NCBI GenBank assembly: GCA_002506015.1
Contig: DAWR01000040.1
Location: forward strand, 20,280 to 32,371
DNA length: 12,092 bases
Source of the DNA: Candidatus Methanogasteraceae archaeon UBA261
GTDB lineage: Archaea; Halobacteriota; Methanosarcinia; Methanosarcinales; Methanogasteraceae
Reading direction: 5' to 3'
Shown here: piece by piece, positions 1 through 6,766 of the stretch
Layout of the letters: each line of letters begins with the position of its first letter
Numbering within the stretch: position 1 is the stretch's first letter
Translations under genes and position numbers: made by a program
Notes under the pieces: generated by a model
What the model saw: only the letters and a program-made list of their open reading frames with translations
Told to the model about the DNA's origin: nothing
Databases searched by the model: none

Positions 1-395
1 CTTTTTGAACCGGCGAGTGTTATCCCCATCTCGCCCGCATAGTCACGCAGGAGTTCTTCGCACTCATGAGTGCGGCTGCACCTGTCGCAGTCCTCATCGT
101 GTCGGTACCAGACCTGCACGCCGTGCTTTGCCGAGACAAAGACGACTGCATCGGTCTTCAGTTGAACCGATCTCCCGAAGAGAACTCCGCGCTCGAAGTT
201 CACTTTCTTAACCTCGATATGGTTCGACTGCGCCATCTCCAGGAGAACCCGTGATACCTTCGAGTCCATGCCCTGGAGTGCTTTTGATACGGACTGGCGG
301 CTCACGCTGAAACTTCTGGCGATCTCCGCGCCCGCCATGCCGTCTCTGCGCATGCGCCAGAACTCAAACTGCCGTTCGTTCACTGGTAGGGACAT
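1..395 (-). CDS. HTH-domain DNA-binding protein with a Cys-rich motif (partial, C-terminus off the window)
   Basis: Probable small transcription regulator, cut at the left edge after 131 codons. The ATG at 395-393 is the only upstream start, because an in-frame TGA (401-399) lies two codons before it. Residues about 20-41 (AGAEIARSFSVSRQSVSKAL) are a clear helix-turn-helix with the spacing of a homeodomain-like/resolvase-type recognition helix. A middle segment (about 60-98) looks beta-rich. Residues 99-112 carry His99, Cys103, Cys106, His110 and Cys112, a possible metal or redox site. No Shine-Dalgarno is visible, and a TATA-like box about 29 nt upstream suggests a leaderless transcript. G+C is high, like the other flank. 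I recall similar proteins annotated as conserved HTH proteins in methanogens. Target genes are unknown. Autoregulation through the palindrome at 404-423 is possible but inferred. Confidence 0.8.
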   Translation of the reverse strand, partial: MSLPVNERQFEFWRMRRDGMAGAEIARSFSVSRQSVSKALQGMDSKVSRVLLEMAQSNHIEVKKVNFERGVLFGRSVQLKTDAVVFVSAKHGVQVWYRHDEDCDRCSRTHECEELLRDYAGEMGITLAGSK

Positions 396-403
396 GTATC
401 AAC

Positions 404-423
404 TTATGTAGGTTTACACATAA
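404..423. promoter_or_regulatory. Inverted repeat overlapping the TATA region of the HTH gene (candidate operator)
   Basis: TTATGT (404-409) and ACATAA (418-423) are perfect inverted arms around an 8-nt centre. A second palindrome, TGTA-GGTT-TACA (407-418), is nested inside. On the minus strand the adjoining T-rich stretch (about 419-428) has the look of an archaeal TATA box centred about 29 nt before the ATG at 395. A protein bound to the repeat would therefore block promoter recognition. The repeat is seen directly. The operator role and binding by the HTH protein itself are inference. Confidence 0.4.
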
Positions 424-439
424 AAAGCTTTGGGAGGGA

Positions 440-498
440 TTAGAGAAGTTAGAGAGATCTACACGCATGATCGGAACAAGTACGATCAGAACAAGTAG
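440..498. repeat. Two short tandem repeat pairs in the divergent intergenic region
   Basis: The 168-nt gap between the HTH gene and the GT2 gene holds two imperfect tandem duplications. TTAGAGAAG/TTAGAGAGA lies at 440-448/449-457. A 15-bp unit lies at 469-483/484-498 (GATCGGAACAAGTAC, then GATCAGAACAAGTAG), with 13 of 15 positions identical. The second pair ends about 20 nt upstream of the TATA-like box of the GT2 gene, a position suitable for an activator or repressor recognising direct repeats about one and a half helical turns apart. No function is demonstrated. Nothing else recognisable lies in this gap apart from the two promoters. Confidence 0.55.
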
Positions 499-518
499 AT
501 TTTAGTACAGGAACCCAC

Positions 519-526
519 ACATATAA
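519..526 (+). promoter_or_regulatory. Candidate TATA box of the glycan operon
   Basis: ACATATAA at 519-526 is the best archaeal TATA match upstream of the first plus-strand gene. Adding about 25 nt places transcription start near 547-550. The AGGAG at 549-553 would then sit at the very 5' end of the message, about 10 nt from the GTG at 564. No other convincing TATA box is needed before 7350, because the following genes overlap or nearly touch. Confidence 0.45.
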
Positions 527-563
527 CATCATCAATGCAGGTAGTCATAGGAGTGGTGCTGGC

Positions 564-1538
564 GTGTTACAATCCGCGTGCGAAACAACCCCTGAAGAGC
601 AGATGATCTCGATTGCAATCCCGTTTTACGATGAAGAGCAGAACATAGAACCGCTGTGCGATGAACTGATAAACGTCCTCTGCGACCTGGCGCGGGACTT
701 CGAAATCATACTAGTTGACGATGGTTCCACGGATCGTACATTCGAAGAGATGCTGAAAGCCCATAAGAAGGATGGGCGAGTCAGGGCGATCAGGTTCAGG
801 AAGAACTTTGGTCAGAGCGCTGCGCTGAAAGCGGGCTTCGATCACGCGAGAGGTGAGATTGTGATCAGCATGGACGGGGATCTTCAGAACGATCCGAAGG
901 ACATCCCGATGCTGCTGGAAAAACTTGAGACGGAGGGTTACGACGTAGTCTGCGGCTGGCGCGCCGACAGAAAAGACACGTTCTCCAAGAAGATCATCTC
1001 CAGATTCGCTAATTTGCTTAGAAAGGGAATAACAAGCGATAGCATCCACGATTCGGGATGCACGTTCCGGGCGTATAGAAATGAGTGCGTGAAGGATCTT
1101 GATCTGTACGGAGAGACCCACAGGTACATCCCTGCAATGCTCATGTGGCGCGGGTACCGAATCGGCGAGGCAAAGGTTACGCACCACCAGAGGAGATACG
1201 GGATAACGAAGTACGGATGGCGCAGGGTCATGAAGGGTTTTTTAGACCTGATCGTGATCAGCTTCTGGCAGAAGTATTCAGTGCGACCCATACATGTCTT
1301 TGGCGGGCTGGGTGTTGTGCTGGGCGGCGCAGGCATGCTGGTCGGAGGATATCTGGGGATTCAAAGGTTGTTCTACGGCGTTGGTCTTGCGGATAGACCG
1401 CTCTTTCTGCTGGCTGTGCTGATGATCATAATCGGCGTGCAGTTTGTGGTCTCAGGGATCATGACCGACATCATGGTAAAGGTGTACTACGGGCAGAATG
1501 GGAGGAAGAATTATCTGATCGAGAGGGTGGTTGAATGA
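564..1538 (+). CDS. GT2 family polyprenyl-phosphate sugar transferase (DPM1/GtrB/ArnC-like)
   Basis: Membrane-anchored GT-A enzyme, 324 aa, expected to move a sugar from a nucleotide-sugar to dolichyl or polyprenyl phosphate on the cytoplasmic face. Visible motifs are SIAIPFYDEE (16-25), ILVDDGSTD (49-57), the metal-binding DGD in MDGDLQNDP (103-111) and the family signature QRRYGITKYGWRR before the membrane part. Two C-terminal TM segments lie at about 245-269 and 279-303, the GtrB/ArnC layout. The GTG at 564 is preceded by AGGAG at 549-553. The ATG at 603 (residue 14) would give a start closer to typical family members and cannot be excluded. The gene overlaps the next by 4 nt (ATGA). G+C is high (32/60 at 841-900), like the flanks and unlike most genes downstream. 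The sugar (Man, Glc or another) cannot be read from sequence. Confidence 0.9.
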   Translation: MLQSACETTPEEQMISIAIPFYDEEQNIEPLCDELINVLCDLARDFEIILVDDGSTDRTFEEMLKAHKKDGRVRAIRFRKNFGQSAALKAGFDHARGEIVISMDGDLQNDPKDIPMLLEKLETEGYDVVCGWRADRKDTFSKKIISRFANLLRKGITSDSIHDSGCTFRAYRNECVKDLDLYGETHRYIPAMLMWRGYRIGEAKVTHHQRRYGITKYGWRRVMKGFLDLIVISFWQKYSVRPIHVFGGLGVVLGGAGMLVGGYLGIQRLFYGVGLADRPLFLLAVLMIIIGVQFVVSGIMTDIMVKVYYGQNGRKNYLIERVVE

Positions 1539-2650
1539 GGATATTGATGCTGAATTACGAGTATCCGCCGCTGGGAGGCGGTGCTTCGCCAGTGACCAAA
1601 TCGTTATCGGAAGAACTTGTTCGACAGAGTCACGATGTTGATGTGGTTACCATGGGATTTAAAGGACTGAAGCAGAGAGAAGAAATTAATGGCGTAAATA
1701 TATACAGAGTCCCATGTGTCAGAAAAGAACAGGGCGTGTGCCAAACACACGAGATGTTTTCATATTGCTACTCCGCATCTCAATTTTTGCCGAAGTTGCT
1801 GAAGGATAATGAATATGACATCAATCACACCCATTTTATCATTCCGACTGGCATCGTTTCATATCTGAACAGAAAAAAACTTCCGTATATTATTACAAGT
1901 CACGGAAGTGATGTTCCGAAGTATAATCCGGATAGATTCGGATTGCAACATAGATTACTCAATCCGTTTTGGAATAGAATCGCTAAGAGTGCAGAGTGTA
2001 TAACAAGTCCAACTGAATATCTATCGAATTTAATTACAGAGAGTTTTGAGGGTAAAAAATGTCCCAATACGATTGAGATAGTTCCCAATGGAGTTTATCC
2101 TGAAAATTTTGATCCAAAAGAGAAAGAGAAGAAAATATTGGTTGTCACTCGATTATTTGAAAGAAAGGGCGTTCAGTACGTGATTGATGCAATGAAAAAT
2201 ATCACGGAATATGAGCTAGTGATATGCGGGGATGGGCCATATAGAGAACAGTTGGAACGACAGATTGGTAAACTGGGAATAAGTGATAAAGTGCACTTAT
2301 TAGGGTACGTGAGTGAGGAGAGATTAAAATATGAATATGAAACCGCTTCTATTTTTGTATTGCAATCGGCTGCTGAAAACTTTCCGGTTGTTTTATTAGA
2401 GGCGATGGCTTCGGGTTGTGCAATTATTACAACCAATACTACTGGTTGTCCGGAAGCGGTTGGAGATGCAGCGTTGTTGGTCAGACCAAAAAGTTCAGAA
2501 GATGTTCAAAACACTATGATCGAACTTATAGAGAATGACAAACTTAGAAGGGTGTTGGGTGTCAAGGCAAGGAAAAGAGTTGAAGAGAACTTTACGTGGA
2601 AAAAAGTTGCCCAGAAGTATATTGAAATCTATGAAATGGTTTCGAATTGA
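1535..2650 (+). CDS. GT4 family glycosyltransferase (first copy)
   Basis: GT-B fold glycosyltransferase, 371 aa, probably adding a sugar from an NDP- or GDP-sugar to a lipid-linked glycan in the cytoplasm. The N-terminal domain starts with the glycine-rich acceptor-side loop NYEYPPLGGGA (7-17) and carries HGSDVP (123-128). The C-terminal domain opens at LVVTRLFERKGV (202-213) and has the nucleotide-sugar motif ICGDGP. The E-x7-E pair in AENFPVVLLEA (Glu281, Glu289) is retained. The start overlaps the GT2 stop by 4 nt and has an SD-like AGGGTGG at 1524-1530. Composition changes within the gene: 34/60 G+C at 1561-1620, 27/60 at 1621-1680 and 17/60 at 2101-2160. The first 30-50 codons thus resemble the flanking genome and the rest resembles the imported interior. 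It has no TM segment and is expected to be a soluble or peripheral membrane protein. Confidence 0.9.
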   Translation: MRILMLNYEYPPLGGGASPVTKSLSEELVRQSHDVDVVTMGFKGLKQREEINGVNIYRVPCVRKEQGVCQTHEMFSYCYSASQFLPKLLKDNEYDINHTHFIIPTGIVSYLNRKKLPYIITSHGSDVPKYNPDRFGLQHRLLNPFWNRIAKSAECITSPTEYLSNLITESFEGKKCPNTIEIVPNGVYPENFDPKEKEKKILVVTRLFERKGVQYVIDAMKNITEYELVICGDGPYREQLERQIGKLGISDKVHLLGYVSEERLKYEYETASIFVLQSAAENFPVVLLEAMASGCAIITTNTTGCPEAVGDAALLVRPKSSEDVQNTMIELIENDKLRRVLGVKARKRVEENFTWKKVAQKYIEIYEMVSN

Positions 2651-2656
2651 GGATGG

Positions 2657-3541
2657 ATGCCAACAGAAGAAATTTTAAACTTGGAAGAATTGGAGGAAAA
2701 TCTAGATATGAGGATTGAATGTATTAATCTCATAAAAAGGACAGATAGTTCTTCAATATACTTGTTAATGAATGGAAATGGGAAGTATATCCTTAAGCGA
2801 TCTCTAAATGGCGATATTATTAAGGACTACAAGAATCATGAGACGGTGTATAAAATATGGGAGTCGTGCAAAAAGGATATTAATTTTATAATTCCAAAAC
2901 CATTCTTTTGTGACATTGGCTCAGAATGGTATTTGATGGAATACATAGCCGACGCCAATAATCTTCAAGACATGGTTCTTAATAAAAATTCTGCAAACCT
3001 TGAAAAGCAGTTTAACCATGTGGGAAATGTGTTGTATCAATATCATCAGTGTATGACATTGCATGTGCGATCAAAGAGAAAAGAGTTTACGGAACATAAT
3101 ACCCTAAAATCTGTTCTTTCATCAAAAAAAAAGAAAATGTTTAGTGACCTATTGGGACATTTTGACAGGGGGACATACACAATTATATTTAAAGATTTCA
3201 AGCCTTCAAATGTTTTAATAGATAAAAATAATAAAATTTACTTAATAGACTTTCAGAACATACATTATTGTGCGCCCTTCTATTACGATATAGCAAGATT
3301 TATAGATTCTCTGGAAGTATCTACTCTCTTCAGATCGCCTTTATTCTATTTCTTGAACAGGAGACGAATAAATCGATTTACCGAATGTTTTACGAAAGGA
3401 TACTCAGAATTTAAAATTAATAATGGGTTGTTAAACAATGCCCGAAAAATGCATCAAATAGAACATATCTTTATGAAAAAGGACAAGGGTCACAGTACGA
3501 AAGCTATTTTACTTAAAATGTTTTACGATATAGGGGTTTAA
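2657..3541 (+). CDS. APH/choline kinase-like phosphotransferase (eukaryotic-like kinase fold)
   Basis: Small-molecule or sugar kinase, 294 aa. The ATP-anchoring lysine is probably Lys47 (YILKRS). The catalytic loop is IFKDFKPSNVLID, with Asp180 as catalytic base and Asn185 for metal. YLIDFQ places the DFG-equivalent aspartate at Asp198. The usual His before the catalytic Asp (HxD) is replaced by Lys. The IDFQ form is common in APH-type and AmgK-like sugar kinases. Antibiotic resistance is unlikely here: the gene lies between glycosyltransferase genes and ends 2 nt before a methyltransferase gene, so phosphorylation of a glycan or sugar precursor is more probable. The start ATG follows TGAGGATGG at the preceding stop; Met18 is an alternative. 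Very A+T-rich (8/60 G+C at 3181-3240), with an A9 run at 3124-3132. Substrate unknown. Confidence 0.75.
   Translation: MPTEEILNLEELEENLDMRIECINLIKRTDSSSIYLLMNGNGKYILKRSLNGDIIKDYKNHETVYKIWESCKKDINFIIPKPFFCDIGSEWYLMEYIADANNLQDMVLNKNSANLEKQFNHVGNVLYQYHQCMTLHVRSKRKEFTEHNTLKSVLSSKKKKMFSDLLGHFDRGTYTIIFKDFKPSNVLIDKNNKIYLIDFQNIHYCAPFYYDIARFIDSLEVSTLFRSPLFYFLNRRRINRFTECFTKGYSEFKINNGLLNNARKMHQIEHIFMKKDKGHSTKAILLKMFYDIGV
3124..3132 (+). repeat. A9 homopolymer inside the kinase gene
   Basis: Nine consecutive A within codons for a Lys cluster before Met-Phe. A one-base slip would shift the frame upstream of the catalytic loop. It may be no more than a consequence of A+T-rich lysine codons. Listed because the next gene holds a longer run. 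Confidence 0.4.
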
Positions 3542-3543
3542 CA

Positions 3544-4311
3544 ATGGAAAGTATGGAGGGGAGTATAGATTATAGGAACGAATTCAAAAGAGATGTAACA
3601 AAATACGAGAGTGTGACCAAGTCCAAATATATTACATTGATATACCATCTCGAGAAAGGCGTCTTAGAATCGTTTTTCGAGAAGATAAACTCAGAAAATA
3701 AATCTGTGATGGATTTTGCTTGTGGTAGTGGAAGATGGACGGAATATATAGAAAAAAAGTTTAAAGAAACAGTGGGAGTTGATGTATCCGAAGAGATGCT
3801 TTCGCTTGCAAAAAAAAAATGTACTCACACAAGATTTATACTTACGGATATAACATCCAATGATGTAAACGAACAGTTAGAACACGAAACGTTTGATGTT
3901 ATAACAGCATTTAGGTTCTATAAAAATGCTGAACAAAGTTTGAGGGAGGCTGTAACTAATAAGATTAGTATGCATCTAAAAAAAGAAGGATATTTTGTAT
4001 TCGATCTTCATTTAAATTCCAATTCTATAATGGGAACTTTCGCAAAAACAATTCGTTTTTTAAGATTGCAAAAAATACTCAAGCTGAACAAACTTACAGT
4101 GAGAACAATATCTTTAGCAGATATTAAGAAAATATTTGAGGATAGTGATTTGGTTATAGTTGATTATTATGGGATGGGTGTGCTCCCGAGTCGTTCAAAT
4201 CAGCTCATTTTACCACATAAAATATTGTTCATGATCGAATCGTACTTTACAAAAAATAAGTTATTGAGGGAGTATAGTTACAATCTATTAATCATAGCCA
4301 GAAAAAAATGA
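3544..4311 (+). CDS. Class I SAM-dependent methyltransferase
   Basis: 255-aa Rossmann methyltransferase. Motif I is VMDFACGSGRW (55-65), a variant of the usual D-x-G-x-G-x-G. The acidic residue at the end of strand beta2 is Asp80 in VGVDVSEEM, followed by LTDITSNDV and then FDVITAFRF at the motif IV position. The C-terminal half is basic and has no recognisable substrate domain. The start ATG has AGGGG at 3532-3536 seven nt upstream; Met4 is an alternative. It begins 2 nt after the kinase stop and ends in an ATGA overlap with the second GT4 gene. The context suggests O-methylation of a sugar or of a phosphate placed by the kinase, as WbdD does in enterobacterial polymannose O-antigen; that is inference. 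An A10 tract at 3810-3819 lies just after the SAM-binding region. Confidence 0.85.
   Translation: MESMEGSIDYRNEFKRDVTKYESVTKSKYITLIYHLEKGVLESFFEKINSENKSVMDFACGSGRWTEYIEKKFKETVGVDVSEEMLSLAKKKCTHTRFILTDITSNDVNEQLEHETFDVITAFRFYKNAEQSLREAVTNKISMHLKKEGYFVFDLHLNSNSIMGTFAKTIRFLRLQKILKLNKLTVRTISLADIKKIFEDSDLVIVDYYGMGVLPSRSNQLILPHKILFMIESYFTKNKLLREYSYNLLIIARKK
3810..3819 (+). repeat. A10 homopolymer inside the methyltransferase gene
   Basis: Ten consecutive A covering the last base of an Ala codon and three Lys codons (residues 90-92). Losing or gaining one A leads within about 20 codons to a stop, leaving a protein of roughly 100-110 residues without the C-terminal half. Such tracts permit polymerase or ribosome slippage and, in bacterial glycan loci, phase variation. 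Whether this archaeon uses it is unknown. Confidence 0.5.
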
Positions 4312-5417
4312 AAAGAACACTACACATTTGTTTTGTTTCGCCTAAGGCATATCCATTGTTCAATAAAAAGTGTAACGAAATTTTTGGTGGTGCTGAAGTC
4401 CAACTGTACCTACTTGCACGTGAACTTACCAAAAATAAAGATCTGGATGTGAATTTTATTGTCGCAGACTACGGTCAAAGACCGTCTGAAAAATATGACG
4501 GGATAACTATTATTAAGTCATTTAAATTCAGTGATTCGTCATTGATTAAGAATAAAAAATTTTTGATATCGTTTATGCGTGCAAATGCGGATATGTACAT
4601 CCAACGAACATTGGATCCGGCATCCGGAATAATCGCTATTCTTTGTAAGTTGTTGGGGAAACGGTTCGTATACATGGTCGCTCATGATGGGGAGGTTGAT
4701 GGCGGATATGAAAGAAATAACAGAATGGTGACTGTTTTGCTGGCGAATGTTGTATTTAAATACGCAGATGCGACAATCGTCCAAAATACAACCCAAAAAG
4801 ATTTGTTGTGCACACGCAAGGGCAGGGATTCATTCTTGATACAATCGGGATATCCCATAACCGATCCTTCCGGAGCGAGCAAGGGAGATTATGTTCTATG
4901 GGTGGGCCGATCTGAACAATGGAAACGACCCGAAATTTTTATCAAACTGGCAGAACGTAATACGGATCTTAGCTTCAAAATGATATGCCCGCGAGCATAC
5001 AAAGATTACAAAGATAATTATTCTTTGCTGAAACAACAGACAAAGAGGGTAGAAAATTTGGAGTTTGTTGAATACGTGCCTTTCAATAAAATAGATCGAT
5101 ATTTTCAGAAAGCAAAAGTATTTGTGAACACATCAACCCAGGAAGGATTTCCCAATACATTTATTCAGGCTGCAAAGAATGGCACACCGATAATATCGCT
5201 GGATGTCAATCCTGATAACATTTTGGACGAGTACAACTGTGGTTTTTTCTGTGATGGAGATTTTGATGAGATGGATAAACGATTGGATCAACTTCTAAAT
5301 GATGCTGATCTATACAAACGAATGTCTGATAATGCATACAGATACGCAAAAGAGAATCACGACATAGAAAAAAATGCAGAAGAATTACACCGAGTGATGA
5401 TGGATTTAAAATGTTAA
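4308..5417 (+). CDS. GT4 family glycosyltransferase (second copy, E-x7-Q subtype)
   Basis: GT-B glycosyltransferase, 369 aa, cytoplasmic. The N-terminal domain carries the glycine-rich loop FGGAEVQLYLLARELTK (GG at 27-28) and MVAHDGEVDGGY, a His-containing acceptor-side segment. The C-terminal domain begins at LWVGRSEQWKRPE, so Arg201 and Lys206 are candidates for contacting the donor phosphates. The usual E-x7-E reads EGFPNTFIQA: Glu279 is kept but the second acidic position is Gln287. I recall EGFPN-x-F-x-Q as a natural GT4 subgroup, so this is probably a subtype mark rather than damage. The start overlaps the methyltransferase stop by 4 nt with no SD, implying translational coupling. Its own end overlaps the next gene by 7 nt. 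It is only distantly similar to the first GT4 enzyme, so the two probably make different linkages. Confidence 0.88.
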   Translation: MKRTLHICFVSPKAYPLFNKKCNEIFGGAEVQLYLLARELTKNKDLDVNFIVADYGQRPSEKYDGITIIKSFKFSDSSLIKNKKFLISFMRANADMYIQRTLDPASGIIAILCKLLGKRFVYMVAHDGEVDGGYERNNRMVTVLLANVVFKYADATIVQNTTQKDLLCTRKGRDSFLIQSGYPITDPSGASKGDYVLWVGRSEQWKRPEIFIKLAERNTDLSFKMICPRAYKDYKDNYSLLKQQTKRVENLEFVEYVPFNKIDRYFQKAKVFVNTSTQEGFPNTFIQAAKNGTPIISLDVNPDNILDEYNCGFFCDGDFDEMDKRLDQLLNDADLYKRMSDNAYRYAKENHDIEKNAEELHRVMMDLKC

Positions 5418-6766
5418 TAAATAAATTTCTAACGATGGGGTTACTGAAATTTGATGGGAGTCAACTTCCGTCCGTCCTGAAATTTCTCAAAAGTAGGGAA
5501 TATCAACCGCTGGAAAGCAACGAAAAAATACAGAAAAAGCGTCTCAAGAAATTGTTGATTCATTGTTACGAAAACGTGCCGTATTACCACGACGTGCTGG
5601 TCGAATCCGGAGTCATGGTTGGTAACGAAGTCGATTTAACAAAATTCTCCAATATCCCGGTACTGACAAAAGAGATCATCCGAGAACACTTCGAAGACCT
5701 GAAGAGCAAGGATACGGATGAACGGAAGTGGTATCTCAACACATCGGGGGGAAGCACGGGGGAGCCTGTCAAATTTTTGCAGGACAATGTAAGCTGGGAC
5801 CATGGTATGGCTGGCAAATGGTTCTTTTCCACGTTTGCTGGCAAAGACATAAGCGATAAAGAGGTAAAACTGTGGGGCTCGGAACGAGATGTTCTAAAAG
5901 GATCCATCGGCTTTAAAGCCAAAATAAAAAACATGATATTTAACAGAGTTCTGTTGAACTCTTTTCGGATGTCAGAAAGTGATATGAGAGAATATGTGAA
6001 GACGATAAACAAAAAGAAACCAGTGATCATCGAAGCGTATGTCCAGTCAATCTACGAACTGTCAAAATTTATTAAAAATAATAACTTGGAAGTTTATTCA
6101 CCCCCTGGTATCATCACTTCCGCCGGGACGCTATACCCCGAATATCAACAGTTGATAGAAGAGGTTTTTGGTACGAAGGTTTACAACCGGTATGGTTCAA
6201 GGGAGGTGGGAGACATGGCTTGTTCATGCGAAAAGGGCGAAGGTTTGCATCTGAATCTCTTCCACCAATATATTGAGATACTAGATGACAAGGGGGAACC
6301 GTGCAAGCCAGGGGAGATTGGGCAGATCCACGTCACGACACTGAATAATTATGTTATGCCGCTGATCCGATACCAGATCGGAGATATGGCGATTCCCGCT
6401 GAAAATGAACAGTGCTCCTGTGGGCGGGGTTTGCCTTTGATTAAAGGAGTTGTTGGCAGGCAGATGGATGTCTTCAAAACAAAGAATGGCAGGGTGGTAC
6501 CTGGAGAATTTTTTATACATTTTATAGGTGTTGTTTATAACAAAGATTTTATCTCGAAATTTCAGGTGGTGCAGAAAGATTATGAGTCTGTGGTGATCAG
6601 GTTGGTTTTGAGGGACGAAATTAAGTTCGGTTCGTATAAGAAAAAGATAATTGATAGCATCAAAGATGTTATGGGACAGGATTGCAAAGTCGAATTTGAA
6701 TTTGTTGAAGATATTGAGCCAACGAAAAGCGGTAAATACAGATATACAATAAGTGAGGTTAAATGA
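5411..6766 (+). CDS. CapK/PaaK-family adenylate-forming enzyme
   Basis: 451-aa member of the ANL-type phenylacetate-CoA ligase/CapK family. These enzymes activate a carboxylate as acyl-AMP and pass it to CoA or another acceptor. The phosphate-binding loop is NTSGGSTGEPVKF (Thr111-Glu118 core), the adenine/acyl motif is YGSREVGDM (from Tyr261) and the ribose-binding Asp is Asp325 in IRYQIGDMA. Two Cys pairs (Cys271/Cys273 and Cys335/Cys337) occur where relatives often have them and could bind a metal. The GR motif after them (VVGRQMD) starts the C-terminal domain, which ends near KSGKYRY, the likely catalytic-Lys region. The start at 5411 overlaps the GT4 gene; Met9 (5435) is an alternative. 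G+C is higher than in neighbours (29/60 at 5761-5820), so it may have a separate origin. CapK homologues recur in capsule loci. Its acyl substrate is unknown. Confidence 0.85.
   Translation: MLINKFLTMGLLKFDGSQLPSVLKFLKSREYQPLESNEKIQKKRLKKLLIHCYENVPYYHDVLVESGVMVGNEVDLTKFSNIPVLTKEIIREHFEDLKSKDTDERKWYLNTSGGSTGEPVKFLQDNVSWDHGMAGKWFFSTFAGKDISDKEVKLWGSERDVLKGSIGFKAKIKNMIFNRVLLNSFRMSESDMREYVKTINKKKPVIIEAYVQSIYELSKFIKNNNLEVYSPPGIITSAGTLYPEYQQLIEEVFGTKVYNRYGSREVGDMACSCEKGEGLHLNLFHQYIEILDDKGEPCKPGEIGQIHVTTLNNYVMPLIRYQIGDMAIPAENEQCSCGRGLPLIKGVVGRQMDVFKTKNGRVVPGEFFIHFIGVVYNKDFISKFQVVQKDYESVVIRLVLRDEIKFGSYKKKIIDSIKDVMGQDCKVEFEFVEDIEPTKSGKYRYTISEVK

Noticed and set aside
5..254. Two short plus-strand open frames rich in Arg and Ser
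   Set aside because: They lie antisense to the HTH gene, have low-complexity composition, no promoter and no recognisable domain, while the minus-strand frame has a clear HTH and Cys motif.
469..498. CRISPR array or integration site
   Set aside because: Only two adjacent 15-bp units without spacers; no cas genes, integrase or tRNA nearby.
711..1336. Minus-strand frames of 132 and 158 aa opposite the GT2 gene
   Set aside because: The GT2 reading frame carries all the expected motifs. The antisense products show none.
2657..3541. Aminoglycoside resistance gene
   Set aside because: The fold motifs match the APH superfamily, but the gene sits in a glycan operon and lacks the usual HxD histidine, so resistance is not supported.
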